5,373 bases of DNA from NCBI GenBank assembly GCA_023252065.1, contig JAHEXO010000195.1, forward strand, positions 1-5,373, given 5' to 3'. Of the stretch, positions 1-4,780 are shown in pieces. A program made the translations under genes and the position numbers. This stretch comes from Nocardioides sp. GTDB taxonomy: Bacteria; Actinomycetota; Actinomycetes; Propionibacteriales; Nocardioidaceae. Under the pieces are notes generated by a model. It had not been told where the DNA came from. It made no database searches and saw nothing but the letters and a program-made list of their open reading frames with translations. How positions within the stretch are numbered: position 1 is the first letter of the stretch; the number at the start of each line of letters is the position of its first letter.

Positions 1-167
1 ACTTCGACGAGGGCGACTCGGTGATGGTGGTCGACGGCCCGTTCGCCACCCTCCACGCGACGATCACCGAGATCAACGCCGAGGCCCAGCGGGTGAAGGC
101 GCTGGTCGAGATCTTCGGCCGCGAGACCCCGGTCGAGCTGAGCTTCAGCCAGATCCAGAAGGTCTGA
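1..167 (+). CDS. nusG: Transcription termination/antitermination factor NusG, C-terminal end (5' partial)
   Basis: The window opens inside this gene; whole codons begin at position 3 and 54 residues precede the TGA at 165-167. The fragment is the KOW domain of NusG: it opens [15 protein letters not shown], the usual start of the KOW beta-barrel, continues through an ATITEIN strand and ends [11 protein letters not shown], the normal NusG C-terminus. NusG binds RNA polymerase through its missing N-terminal domain, while the KOW domain contacts Rho or ribosomal protein S10, linking transcription to termination or translation. The family identity rests on the motif and on the neighbour: rplK follows, as in the common secE-nusG-rplK-rplA order. 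The 243-nt gap to rplK is long for an operon and contains a repeat and structured leader, so rplK may have its own promoter or processing site. I see no T-rich terminator directly after the stop. Confidence 0.93.
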   Translation, partial: FDEGDSVMVVDGPFATLHATITEINAEAQRVKALVEIFGRETPVELSFSQIQKV

Positions 168-178
168 GTCCCACCCCG

Positions 179-229
179 CAACCGCCGTCGCCGGCGGTTG
201 AGGAGGCGCGTCAGCGCCGTCTCGAAACC
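179..229. repeat. Palindromic dispersed intergenic repeat (REP-like)
   Basis: Two adjoining hairpins are visible. The first has a perfect 9-bp stem (179-187 with 192-200) around the loop TCGC. The second pairs 200-209 (GAGGAGGCGC) with 214-223 (GCGCCGTCTC) around loop GTCA, with one G-T wobble and one mismatch, and is extended by GGTT (196-199) against AACC (226-229). I recall elements built on GGTTGAGGAG...TCTCGAAACC as very frequent between genes in Nocardioides and related Actinobacteria. That frequency is memory, not a search. No tail of T follows, so it is not a typical intrinsic terminator for nusG, although the hairpins may protect or process the transcript. Confidence 0.6.
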
Positions 230-280
230 CGGTGACGGGTGCCTGGGACTCTGCTGCGGGGTGGGGGCCGATTAGGCATC

Positions 281-317
281 CTGGGCTTCGACGGACCAGA
301 ATGGTCCGGTTGCCCAG
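281..317 (+). promoter_or_regulatory. Two-part hairpin in the rplK leader
   Basis: An outer stem CTGGGC (281-286) pairs perfectly with GCCCAG (312-317). An inner 7-bp stem CGGACCA (292-298) pairs perfectly with TGGTCCG (302-308) around the triloop GAA. They are separated by an asymmetric internal loop, TTCGA on the left and GTT on the right. Thirteen Watson-Crick pairs in 37 nt, in non-coding sequence, suggest a functional RNA fold in the rplK leader. It is distinct from the L1-like site downstream. Function unknown; it may be part of a leader regulator or simply a stabilising or processing structure. Confidence 0.45.
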
Positions 318-347
318 CACGACGGACAACTCCCAGCAACACCCAAG

Positions 348-379
348 GTGGCAGGGCCGGTCCGGCTCGCGATGACCAC
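348..379 (+). promoter_or_regulatory. Probable ribosomal protein L1-binding site upstream of rplK
   Basis: Outer stem GTGG (348-351) pairs with CCAC (376-379). A two-base left loop CA (352-353) faces a longer right loop GCGATGA (369-375). The inner stem GGGCCG (354-359) pairs with CGGCTC (363-368), one G-T wobble, around GTC. The L1-stalk helix of 23S rRNA has the same plan: GUGG, a two-base GA, then GGCU on one side, and AGCC, a longer loop containing UGAAAUA, then CCAC on the other. In E. coli, L1 represses its operon by binding an mRNA mimic of this rRNA site. The stem ends 14 nt before the rplK Shine-Dalgarno sequence, suitable for translational control. The near copy before rplA strengthens the call. 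Confidence 0.62.
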
Positions 380-393
380 GACGTACGACCCAG

Positions 394-398
394 AAGGA
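394..398 (+). promoter_or_regulatory. rplK Shine-Dalgarno sequence
   Basis: AAGGA lies 12 nt before the ATG at 411, a longer spacing than usual. It supports ATG 411 over the in-frame GTG at 348, which sits inside the L1-like stem-loop and has no comparable purine-rich site in front of it. Confidence 0.65.
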
Positions 399-410
399 CA
401 CACACGCACC

Positions 411-839
411 ATGCCTCCCAAGAAGAAGATCGCCGCACTGGTCAAGGTCCAGCTGCAGGCGGGCGCCGCTACGCCGGCGCCGCCGGTCGGTACCGCTCTC
501 GGTCCGCACGGCGTGAACATCATGGACTTCTGCAAGGCCTACAACGCCCAGACCGAGTCCATGCGCGGCAACGTGATCCCGGTCGAGATCACGATCTACG
601 AGGACCGCAGCTTCACCTTCATCACCAAGACCCCGCCTGCCGCCGAGCTGATCAAGAAGGCCGCCGGTCTGCAGAAGGGCTCGGGCGTCCCGCACAAGGA
701 GAAGGTCGGTCGGCTGACCAAGGACCAGGTCCGCGAGATCGCGCAGACCAAGATGCCCGACCTCAACGCCAACGACATCGACGCCGCGATGAAGATCGTG
801 GAGGGCACCGCCCGGTCGATGGGTGTCACCACCGAGTGA
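411..839 (+). CDS. rplK: 50S ribosomal protein L11
   Basis: This 142-residue protein has the normal L11 length. L11 binds the GTPase-associated region of 23S rRNA with the L10-L12 stalk and modulates elongation factor and RelA action; it is also part of the thiostrepton site. The N-terminal domain (about 1-70) includes the conserved proline-rich, glycine-rich segment [18 protein letters not shown] (residues 21-38), with P22, P24 and P25 in the region where thiostrepton resistance changes map in other bacteria. The C-terminal rRNA-binding domain (about 75-142) ends in the typical [20 protein letters not shown] and SMGV stretch. The start is ATG 411, giving [10 protein letters not shown]; an in-frame GTG at 348 would add 21 residues that do not resemble L11 and would overlap the regulatory stem-loop. 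It is followed after 87 nt by rplA in the standard order, with its own L1-like site between them. Confidence 0.98.
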   Translation: MPPKKKIAALVKVQLQAGAATPAPPVGTALGPHGVNIMDFCKAYNAQTESMRGNVIPVEITIYEDRSFTFITKTPPAAELIKKAAGLQKGSGVPHKEKVGRLTKDQVREIAQTKMPDLNANDIDAAMKIVEGTARSMGVTTE

Positions 840-875
840 CCCTCTCCGCCTCGGCGGACTCGCAACACCACACCC

Positions 876-905
876 GTGGCAGGGCCGCGCTGGCCCGTTG
901 ACCAC
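876..905 (+). promoter_or_regulatory. Second probable L1-binding site, upstream of rplA
   Basis: Outer stem GTGG (876-879) pairs with CCAC (902-905). Left loop is CA (880-881) and right loop GTTGA (897-901). Inner stem GGGCC (882-886) pairs perfectly with GGCCC (892-896) around GCGCT. Its left 12 bases (876-887) are identical to 348-359 upstream of rplK, and its right TGACCAC (899-905) is identical to 373-379, while the hairpin tips differ. That pattern, a conserved asymmetric loop with variable but paired tips, is what a protein-binding RNA site looks like. It ends 6 nt before the rplA Shine-Dalgarno sequence. Confidence 0.62.
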
Positions 906-926
906 ATTCACAGGAAGTGAAAGTTC

Positions 927-1640
927 ATGCAGCGCAGCAAGAGCTACCGCGCCGCGGCGGAGACCTTCGACAAGGACGAGGTCTACTCGCCGATGAAGGC
1001 GATCACGATCGCCAAGGGCAGCAGCAAGAAGAAGTTCGACGAGACCGTCGACGTGGTCATGCGCCTCGGCGTCGACCCCCGCAAGGCCGACCAGATGGTC
1101 CGCGGCACCGTCAACCTGCCGCACGGCACCGGCAAGACCGCCCGCGTCCTGGTCTTCGCCAACGCCGAGAAGGCCGACGCCGCCCGTGAAGCCGGCGCCG
1201 ACGTCGTCGGTGGCGACGAGCTCATCGAGAAGGTCAACGGTGGCTGGCTCGACTTCGACGCCGTGGTCGCGACCCCCGACATGATGGGCAAGGTCGGCCG
1301 CCTCGGGCGGGTGCTCGGTCCCCGTGGCCTGATGCCCAACCCGAAGACCGGCACCGTGACGCCCGACGTCGCCAAGGCCGTCTCGGACATCAAGGGCGGC
1401 AAGATCGAGTTCCGTGTCGACCGCCACGCCAACCTGCACTTCATCATCGGCAAGGCGTCCTTCTCCGAGGAGCAGCTGGCCGAGAACTACGCCGCTGCGC
1501 TCGAGGAGGTGCTGCGGCTCAAGCCGAGCAGCTCCAAGGGCCGCTACCTGCGCAAGGTCACGGTCTCCACGACCATGGGGCCGGGCGTCCAGGTCGACCC
1601 CAACCGCACGCGCAACGTCACCGCGACCGACGAGGCCTGA
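927..1640 (+). CDS. rplA: 50S ribosomal protein L1
   Basis: This 237-residue protein has the usual bacterial L1 length. L1 binds the 23S rRNA stalk next to the E site, helps release deacylated tRNA, and in several bacteria represses its own mRNA. Recognisable blocks are [11 protein letters not shown] (60-70), the family signature region [20 protein letters not shown] (123-142), the [18 protein letters not shown] segment (154-171) and the C-terminal [11 protein letters not shown] (214-224). The two-domain L1 fold is therefore complete. The start ATG 927 is supported by AGGAAG at 912-917, 9 nt upstream. The gene is downstream of rplK and upstream of a strong hairpin terminator, so it ends the nusG-rplK-rplA side of the cluster. 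An L1-stalk-like stem-loop immediately before its ribosome binding site points to direct autogenous control rather than control only through coupling with rplK. Confidence 0.98.
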   Translation: MQRSKSYRAAAETFDKDEVYSPMKAITIAKGSSKKKFDETVDVVMRLGVDPRKADQMVRGTVNLPHGTGKTARVLVFANAEKADAAREAGADVVGGDELIEKVNGGWLDFDAVVATPDMMGKVGRLGRVLGPRGLMPNPKTGTVTPDVAKAVSDIKGGKIEFRVDRHANLHFIIGKASFSEEQLAENYAAALEEVLRLKPSSSKGRYLRKVTVSTTMGPGVQVDPNRTRNVTATDEA

Positions 1641-1655
1641 GCGCTCCGTCCACGT

Positions 1656-1692
1656 GAAATGGGCCGGTCACCAGCAGGTGACCGGCCCTTTC
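1656..1692. terminator. Strong, probably bidirectional terminator between rplA and the convergent ATPase gene
   Basis: Perfect 12-bp stem GGGCCGGTCACC (1661-1672) with GGTGACCGGCCC (1677-1688), loop AGCA, followed by TTT. GAAA at 1656-1659 can pair with TTTC at 1689-1692 past a one-base bulge, giving U-like runs on both strands. It lies 20 nt after the rplA stop and 80 nt beyond the stop of the minus-strand gene, the right place to serve both. A second hairpin (1692-1699 with 1708-1715, 8 bp with one G-T) adjoins it and may assist the minus-strand side. Confidence 0.85.
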
Positions 1693-1769
1693 GCATGCCG
1701 GGGGAAAGGCGTGCGGACGAACTGACCCTTTCGAGCCACGGGTCGACCGGACTCGCCGGCCCTGGTCGG

Positions 1770-2768
1770 CTACTCGACGTAGACGCGCTCGTCGACCAGC
1801 TTCTCGGTGACGACGTTGCCGGCGGGGTCGAAGCGACCCTGGTCGAAGCGCTTCTTGAACTCGATCTCGGCGCCCCCGCTGCCGGAGCGGTTCTTCTCGA
1901 CGGTCAGGACCGACCACTCCTTGAAATGCTCGGCGTTGGCCCCGCCGTACATCAGGTGGTGGCGGGCGACGACGTCGGACTTGGTGGCCAGGATCAGGAC
2001 GACGTCGGGCTCGTAGGACAGCGCCGTGGAGCCCCGCATGTGGCGGGTGCGCATCCGGGCGCCGGGCTCGAGGCCCTCGTGGTCCATCGCGGCGACGGCG
2101 AAGACCGGGCAGTCGAACTCGATCGCGACGTCCTTGAGCTGCTCGGTGATCCGCGTGATGCGGTCCTCCTCGTCGAGGTCGGCCAAGGGCATGGCGACCT
2201 TCTGGAGGTAGTCGACGATGATCAGGGGGGACTCGCCGGTGTTCCCCATGACCTTCTTGACGGTGTCGTTGATCTCGGTGATGTCGGTGTGCGTGGCGGT
2301 GGAACGGTGCACGACCAGGCGGTCGGCGTACTCGCTCACGCGGAGCAGGGCCTCGGTGCCGGTGGTCGTGGTGGCCATCCGCTCGATGAGGCCGCCGCTG
2401 CCGCCGTCGGTGCCCTCGAAGATGGTTCGGATCTGGCTCAGGTTGGGTGCCTCGAACGGGTCGAGCTCGCCGGCCTCCATCGCCACGAGCCGCTGCACGA
2501 GCGAGTCGGCCTCGAGCTCATAGGAGAAGAACACCGCTGACCGGCCGGTCCTCACCGCTGCGCGCGCTGCCTGCAGCGCGAACATCGTCTTGCCCTGGCC
2601 CTGGGGGCCACCGAGCAGGTTGAGGGTCCCTGACCTCAGGCCGCCCCCGATGGCGTCGTCGAGCAGAGGAAATCCGGTCGGCCACAAGCGCACCCCACCT
2701 TGGGGGCTGCGCAGACGTCCGTCGGCGCGTTCGAGCACCGCAGACATCGAGGTCAGCTTGAAATCCAT
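1770..2768 (-). CDS. Stand-alone DnaB-like/RecA-fold ATPase of unknown role
   Basis: The 332-residue protein resembles the C-terminal RecA-like domain of DnaB replicative helicases, without the N-terminal primase-interaction domain. In order: TGFPLLDDAIGGGLRSG (31-47), typical of the entry to DnaB/RadA/KaiC ATPase domains; Walker A GPQGQGKT (54-61); FSYELEADSLVQRL (81-94), matching the DnaB motif with catalytic glutamate, here E84; Walker B LIIVDYLQ (182-189, D186); RGSTALSYEPDVVLIL (245-260); and EKNRSGSGG (291-299), matching the lysine and arginine-finger KxR motif (K292, R294). The motif-H3 glutamine expected near 228-230 is absent (AAMDHEG). Nucleotide binding and hydrolysis look possible; helicase activity is not shown. 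It lies antisense between rplA and rplJ, so it is transcribed alone. No Shine-Dalgarno precedes ATG 2768, hinting at a leaderless transcript; GTTAAT at 2780-2775 would be a weak -10 for that. M8 is an alternative start. Codon usage looks like its neighbours. Confidence 0.85.
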   Translation of the reverse strand: MDFKLTSMSAVLERADGRLRSPQGGVRLWPTGFPLLDDAIGGGLRSGTLNLLGGPQGQGKTMFALQAARAAVRTGRSAVFFSYELEADSLVQRLVAMEAGELDPFEAPNLSQIRTIFEGTDGGSGGLIERMATTTTGTEALLRVSEYADRLVVHRSTATHTDITEINDTVKKVMGNTGESPLIIVDYLQKVAMPLADLDEEDRITRITEQLKDVAIEFDCPVFAVAAMDHEGLEPGARMRTRHMRGSTALSYEPDVVLILATKSDVVARHHLMYGGANAEHFKEWSVLTVEKNRSGSGGAEIEFKKRFDQGRFDPAGNVVTEKLVDERVYVE

Positions 2769-2990
2769 GACACGATTAACGCATGGATCGAGCCCATTGG
2801 GTAAAGATCGTCTAAAACAGGACAGGCCTGGACCAGACCACCTGACCGAATCGGGCCATCCGCGTCATAGGTGCATCCGAGGAACGTCTCTAATCGTTAG
2901 ACGGTAGCAGTCCGAGCCGTCCGCGATCCGGCGGTGAATGGTCAAATCTTGACGTGGCGCTCGGCGCCCCCCGGCCCGGACTCTCGCCCC
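2769..2990. other. Intergenic stretch with no gene seen
   Basis: This less GC-rich stretch lies between the divergent ATPase and rplJ genes. It should contain the minus-strand promoter, but I found no convincing -35/-10 pair. Small features only: CGTCT (2884-2888) with AGACG (2898-2902) flanking a TAA/TTA inner pair, and a TTGACG at 2949-2954 resembling a -35 box on the plus strand without a good -10 at the right distance. No coding sequence with credible start and ribosome binding site is visible. Confidence 0.5.
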
Positions 2991-2994
2991 GGAT

Positions 2995-3024
2995 TTGGCG
3001 CCGCCCGGCCCCACGCCGTAGTCT
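2995..3024 (+). promoter_or_regulatory. Likely sigma-70-type promoter for rplJ-rplL
   Basis: TTGGCG (2995-3000) as -35 and TAGTCT (3019-3024, fitting TAnnnT) as -10 are separated by 18 bp. A start near 3031-3036 would place the L10-leader-like RNA at the very 5' end of the transcript, which is what makes this pair more credible than others nearby. Inferred from sequence only. Confidence 0.5.
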
Positions 3025-3030
3025 CCTGCC

Positions 3031-3120
3031 TCGTAACCAGAGACCGCTGGTCGTCGCTACTGCTACCGCAGTGGTGATCGAAGGTCCCGCGAGAGCGGGC
3101 GACCCGCGCAGGTGACAGAG
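3031..3120 (+). ncRNA. L10-leader-like structured RNA upstream of rplJ
   Basis: The stretch resembles the L10 leader known upstream of rplJ in many bacteria, where L10 (or the L10-L12 complex) binds the mRNA to repress rplJ-rplL. Visible structure: GACC (3042-3045) with GGTC (3049-3052); a 7-bp hairpin 3057-3063 with 3068-3074 around TACC, one G-T; and a hairpin CCCGC (3086-3090) with GCGGG (3095-3099) capped by a GNRA tetraloop GAGA, extended by GGT (3083-3085) with ACC (3102-3104) past a two-base bulge. The following CGCGCAGGTGAC (3105-3116) is like the conserved segment I remember from actinobacterial L10 leaders. Boundaries are approximate; recognition is from memory and not a covariance-model hit. 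Confidence 0.65.
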
Positions 3121-3153
3121 CAAGCACCGACCGTCCTGTGGGGCGGCCAGTTC

Positions 3154-3179
3154 ACGCCCTGGGCCTGCGCCCGGGGCGT
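3154..3179 (+). promoter_or_regulatory. Strong hairpin in the rplJ leader, possible attenuator
   Basis: An 11-bp stem pairs 3154-3164 with 3169-3179 around the loop CTGC, with a single T-G wobble. It is followed by TTCGTCATTT, a weak, interrupted T-rich stretch. The position between the L10-leader-like RNA and rplJ, 85 nt before the start codon, suits an attenuator or a switch partner for the leader, as partial attenuation before rplJ-rplL is known in other bacteria. It could also be a simple processing or pausing hairpin. Confidence 0.4.
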
Positions 3180-3226
3180 TCGTCATTTCGAGGGTGCTGC
3201 AGCCGGTGGTCGAGGCGAGAGTGACC

Positions 3227-3246
3227 CGAGCTCGGTCCCGAGCTCG
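3227..3246 (+). promoter_or_regulatory. Palindromic hairpin just upstream of the rplJ ribosome binding site
   Basis: CGAGCTCG at 3227-3234 and again at 3239-3246 form a perfect 8-bp stem around GTCC. Because each arm is itself a palindrome, the same bases are also a direct repeat (CCCGAGCTCG at 3225-3234 and 3237-3246). The stem ends 6 nt before the Shine-Dalgarno sequence, so it could affect ribosome access, or at the DNA level be a protein site. Confidence 0.4.
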
Positions 3247-3252
3247 ACCAAC

Positions 3253-3260
3253 GGAAGGAG
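3253..3260 (+). promoter_or_regulatory. rplJ Shine-Dalgarno sequence
   Basis: GGAAGGAG, a near-perfect match to the anti-SD, lies 4 nt before ATG 3265. It fixes the start at MARAEKQ and excludes the in-frame GTG at 3112, which falls within the L10-leader-like RNA. Confidence 0.85.
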
Positions 3261-3264
3261 ACCC

Positions 3265-3981
3265 ATGGCGCGGGCAGAGAAGCAGGCCGCCGTCGCGGAG
3301 ATCGTCGACTCGTTCAACGATGCCGCCGGCGCTGTGCTGACCGAGTACCGCGGTCTCACCGTGAAGCAGCTGCAGGACCTGCGGCGCTCCCTCGGTGCGA
3401 ACGCCCACTACGCCGTGGTCAAGAACACGCTGGCCAAGCTGGCCGCCAAGGACGCGGGGATCGACGGTTTCGACGATCTCCTCTCCGGTCCGACTGCCAT
3501 CGCCTTCATCAAGGGCGACGTGGTCGAGGCGGCCAAGGGCCTGCGTGACTTTGCCAAGGCGAACCCCACCCTGGTGATCAAGGGTGGTGTCCTCGACGGC
3601 AAGCCCCTCGACGCGTCGGAGGTCGCCAAGCTGGCCGACCTCGAGTCGCGTGAGGTGCTCCTGGGCAAGCTGGCCGGTGCGATGCTCGCGTCGCTCAGCC
3701 AGGCCGTCTACCTGCTCAACGCGCCGATCGCCCAGGTGGCCCGCCTCGCGGGTGCGCTCCAGGCCAAGGCCGAGCAGGACCCCTCGATCCTCGCAGGTGG
3801 GGCCGGCACGCCGGCTGCCGCCGAGGAGGCAGAAGCCGCGGACGCGGTGGACGCCCCCTCTGACGAGGTGACCGAGGCCCCCGCCGACGAGGTAGCCGAG
3901 GACGCGGTCCCGGCCGAGTCCGATGCCCCGGCCGCGGAGGCCACCGCCGCCTCTGACGAGAGCGACACCACGGAGGCCTGA
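3265..3981 (+). CDS. rplJ: 50S ribosomal protein L10 with long acidic C-terminal tail
   Basis: L10 anchors the L7/L12 dimers to the ribosome base and so organises the stalk that recruits translation GTPases. The N-terminal rRNA-binding domain is typical: [17 protein letters not shown], the [18 protein letters not shown] block (26-43), [10 protein letters not shown] (51-60) and [10 protein letters not shown] (72-81). The helix that carries L7/L12 dimers in this family corresponds to about 130-172. The usual bacterial L10 is about 165-190 residues; this one is 238 because of a tail from about 179 that is rich in Ala, Glu and Asp. Residues 181-238 contain 19 acidic and no basic residues. The reading frame and GC-rich codon choice are smooth across the junction, so this is a real extension rather than a frameshift. 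The start is set by GGAAGGAG 4 nt upstream. rplL follows after 84 nt, forming the usual rplJ-rplL operon behind an L10-leader-like RNA. Confidence 0.97.
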   Translation: MARAEKQAAVAEIVDSFNDAAGAVLTEYRGLTVKQLQDLRRSLGANAHYAVVKNTLAKLAAKDAGIDGFDDLLSGPTAIAFIKGDVVEAAKGLRDFAKANPTLVIKGGVLDGKPLDASEVAKLADLESREVLLGKLAGAMLASLSQAVYLLNAPIAQVARLAGALQAKAEQDPSILAGGAGTPAAAEEAEAADAVDAPSDEVTEAPADEVAEDAVPAESDAPAAEATAASDESDTTEA

Positions 3982-4018
3982 CCCGCAAGCCGGGCCGCCG
4001 TACCCCACCGCAAACCCC

Positions 4019-4042
4019 GGTCCGACGCGACTGCGCCGGACC
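4019..4042 (+). promoter_or_regulatory. Stem-loop in the rplJ-rplL gap
   Basis: GGTCCG (4019-4024) pairs perfectly with CGGACC (4037-4042), with an inner CGC/GCG stem (4026-4028 with 4033-4035) beyond one mismatch. It ends 9 nt before the rplL Shine-Dalgarno AAGGA (4052-4056). A structure here could stabilise or separate the rplL message, since more L7/L12 than L10 is needed per ribosome. That role is inferred. Confidence 0.35.
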
Positions 4043-4065
4043 ACAGATCGGAAGGAAACGCCACC

Positions 4066-4461
4066 ATGGCGAAGCTCACCACCGACGAGCTGCTCGACGC
4101 GTTCAAGGAGATGACCCTCATTGAGCTGAGCGAGTTCGTCAAGCAGTTCGAGGACACCTTCGGCGTCACCGCGGCCGCTCCGGTCGCCGTGGCCGCAGCG
4201 CCCGCCGCAGGCGGCGCCGCCGCCGGCGGTGCCGACGACGCAGCCGAGCAGGACGAGTTCGACGTCATCCTCGAGTCGGCCGGCGACAAGAAGATCAACG
4301 TCATCAAGGAGGTGCGCGCCCTGACCTCCCTCGGCCTGAAGGAGGCCAAGGACCTGGTCGAGGCCGCCCCGAAGCCGGTGCTCGAGCGCGTCGCCAAGGA
4401 CGCTGCCGAGAAGGCCAAGGAGGCCCTCGAGGGCGCCGGCGCCAGCGTCACCCTCAAGTGA
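4066..4461 (+). CDS. rplL: 50S ribosomal protein L7/L12
   Basis: This 131-residue protein has the normal length. L7/L12 dimers bind the C-terminal helix of L10 and recruit and stimulate EF-Tu, EF-G, IF2 and release factors. Three parts are visible: an N-terminal dimerisation domain (1-34, [20 protein letters not shown]...QFEDTFGV), an Ala/Gly-rich flexible hinge (35-62, with AAGGAAAGGA) and the globular factor-binding domain (63-131). The last holds the family hallmark [20 protein letters not shown] (76-95) followed by [10 protein letters not shown], and ends GASVTLK. The start ATG 4066 has AAGGA at 4052-4056, 9 nt upstream. Co-transcribed with rplJ; a terminator follows at 4520-4553. No oddities in sequence or codon use. 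Confidence 0.98.
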   Translation: MAKLTTDELLDAFKEMTLIELSEFVKQFEDTFGVTAAAPVAVAAAPAAGGAAAGGADDAAEQDEFDVILESAGDKKINVIKEVRALTSLGLKEAKDLVEAAPKPVLERVAKDAAEKAKEALEGAGASVTLK

Positions 4462-4483
4462 CGTCGCTCTGACCACCGCGTAG

Positions 4484-4506
4484 CCGGACCTGCCTGGCAG
4501 GACCGG
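4484..4506 (+). other. Perfectly symmetrical hairpin between rplL and its terminator
   Basis: CCGG-A-CCTGC (4484-4493) pairs with GCAGG-A-CCGG (4497-4506) around CTG, with one A-A mismatch. No T-run follows, so it is not the terminator itself; it may protect the mRNA 3' end or assist the adjacent terminator. Confidence 0.4.
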
Positions 4507-4519
4507 TCACAGCTCGCAC

Positions 4520-4553
4520 GAAGGGCGGGTGTCCCCAGGGGGGCCCGCCCTTC
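4520..4553 (+). terminator. Intrinsic terminator of rplJ-rplL
   Basis: A perfect 10-bp stem GAAGGGCGGG (4520-4529) with CCCGCCCTTC (4544-4553) encloses a loop that can itself pair CCCC with GGGG. Sequence after the stem is TGCGTTGT, so the U-tract is short, as is common in GC-rich Actinobacteria. It lies 58 nt after the rplL stop. Confidence 0.8.
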
Positions 4554-4569
4554 TGCGTTGTCCGGGGCG

Positions 4570-4594
4570 GCCGGTGAGTCACCGGCTCACCGGC
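4570..4594. promoter_or_regulatory. Operator-like dyad with tandem TCACCGGC repeats
   Basis: GCCGGTGAG (4570-4578) and CTCACCGGC (4586-4594) form a perfect 9-bp inverted repeat with a 7-base spacer. The spacer itself continues the pattern: TCACCGGC occurs twice head to tail at 4579-4586 and 4587-4594. Three related half-sites in 25 bp look like a transcription factor site for the downstream ABC/Mce-type operon. It could also be read as a second weak hairpin after rplL, but no T-run follows. Confidence 0.4.
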
Positions 4595-4603
4595 GATTCG
4601 CTC

Positions 4604-4634
4604 ACTTCTCGGGCGTTGCAACGGGGAGAGAAGT
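4604..4634. promoter_or_regulatory. Nested dyad around CGTTGCAACG
   Basis: ACTTCTC (4604-4610) and GAGAAGT (4628-4634) are perfect inverted arms. Between them, almost concentric, lies the perfect 10-bp palindrome CGTTGCAACG (4614-4623). A symmetric site of this size in non-coding DNA upstream of a transport operon suggests a dimeric repressor or activator site; the regulator is unknown. Confidence 0.4.
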
Positions 4635-4774
4635 AGGGAAAGCGCAGCGCCCATGTGACTGGTGGGGCTCGTGGTGACAAGGCCTGCCCGGTGGTCAGCT
4701 GCTGCGTAACCTCGCCGCCACTCGTCCGTTGAACCCTCCAGCACGGCCGCGAGCCCCGCGTGGTCGGCGACAGT

Positions 4775-4780
4775 GGGAGG
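4775..4780 (+). promoter_or_regulatory. Shine-Dalgarno sequence of the ABC ATPase gene
   Basis: GGGAGG lies 11 nt before ATG 4792 and supports that start; the protein then begins MGVEIQIEGLTKSFG, as expected for this family. Confidence 0.65.

Noticed and set aside
179..200. Intrinsic terminator of nusG
   Set aside because: The hairpin is good but GAGGAGG follows rather than a T-run; the dispersed repeat explains it better.
348..410. GTG-started 21-residue extension of L11
   Set aside because: The start lies inside the L1-site-like stem and the added residues do not resemble L11; ATG 411 gives a standard-length protein.
1659..2540. Plus-strand open frame (293 residues) opposite the ATPase
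   Set aside because: Rich in Asp/Gly/Val repeats typical of antisense frames in GC-rich DNA; the minus strand shows clear ATPase motifs.
2949..2954. TTGACG as the -35 box of the rplJ promoter
   Set aside because: No acceptable -10 lies 16-19 bp downstream, where the DNA is nearly all G and C; the 2995/3019 pair fits better.
3112..3264. GTG-started 51-residue extension of L10
   Set aside because: It overlaps the L10-leader-like RNA and strong hairpins, has no ribosome binding site, and ATG 3265 follows a near-perfect Shine-Dalgarno and begins like known L10.
2890..4476. Very long minus-strand open frame (528 residues) opposite rplJ and rplL
   Set aside because: It is the mirror of GC-rich coding sequence; its translation is Gly/Arg/Leu-rich with no recognisable domain, no ribosome binding site, and it crosses two certain genes.
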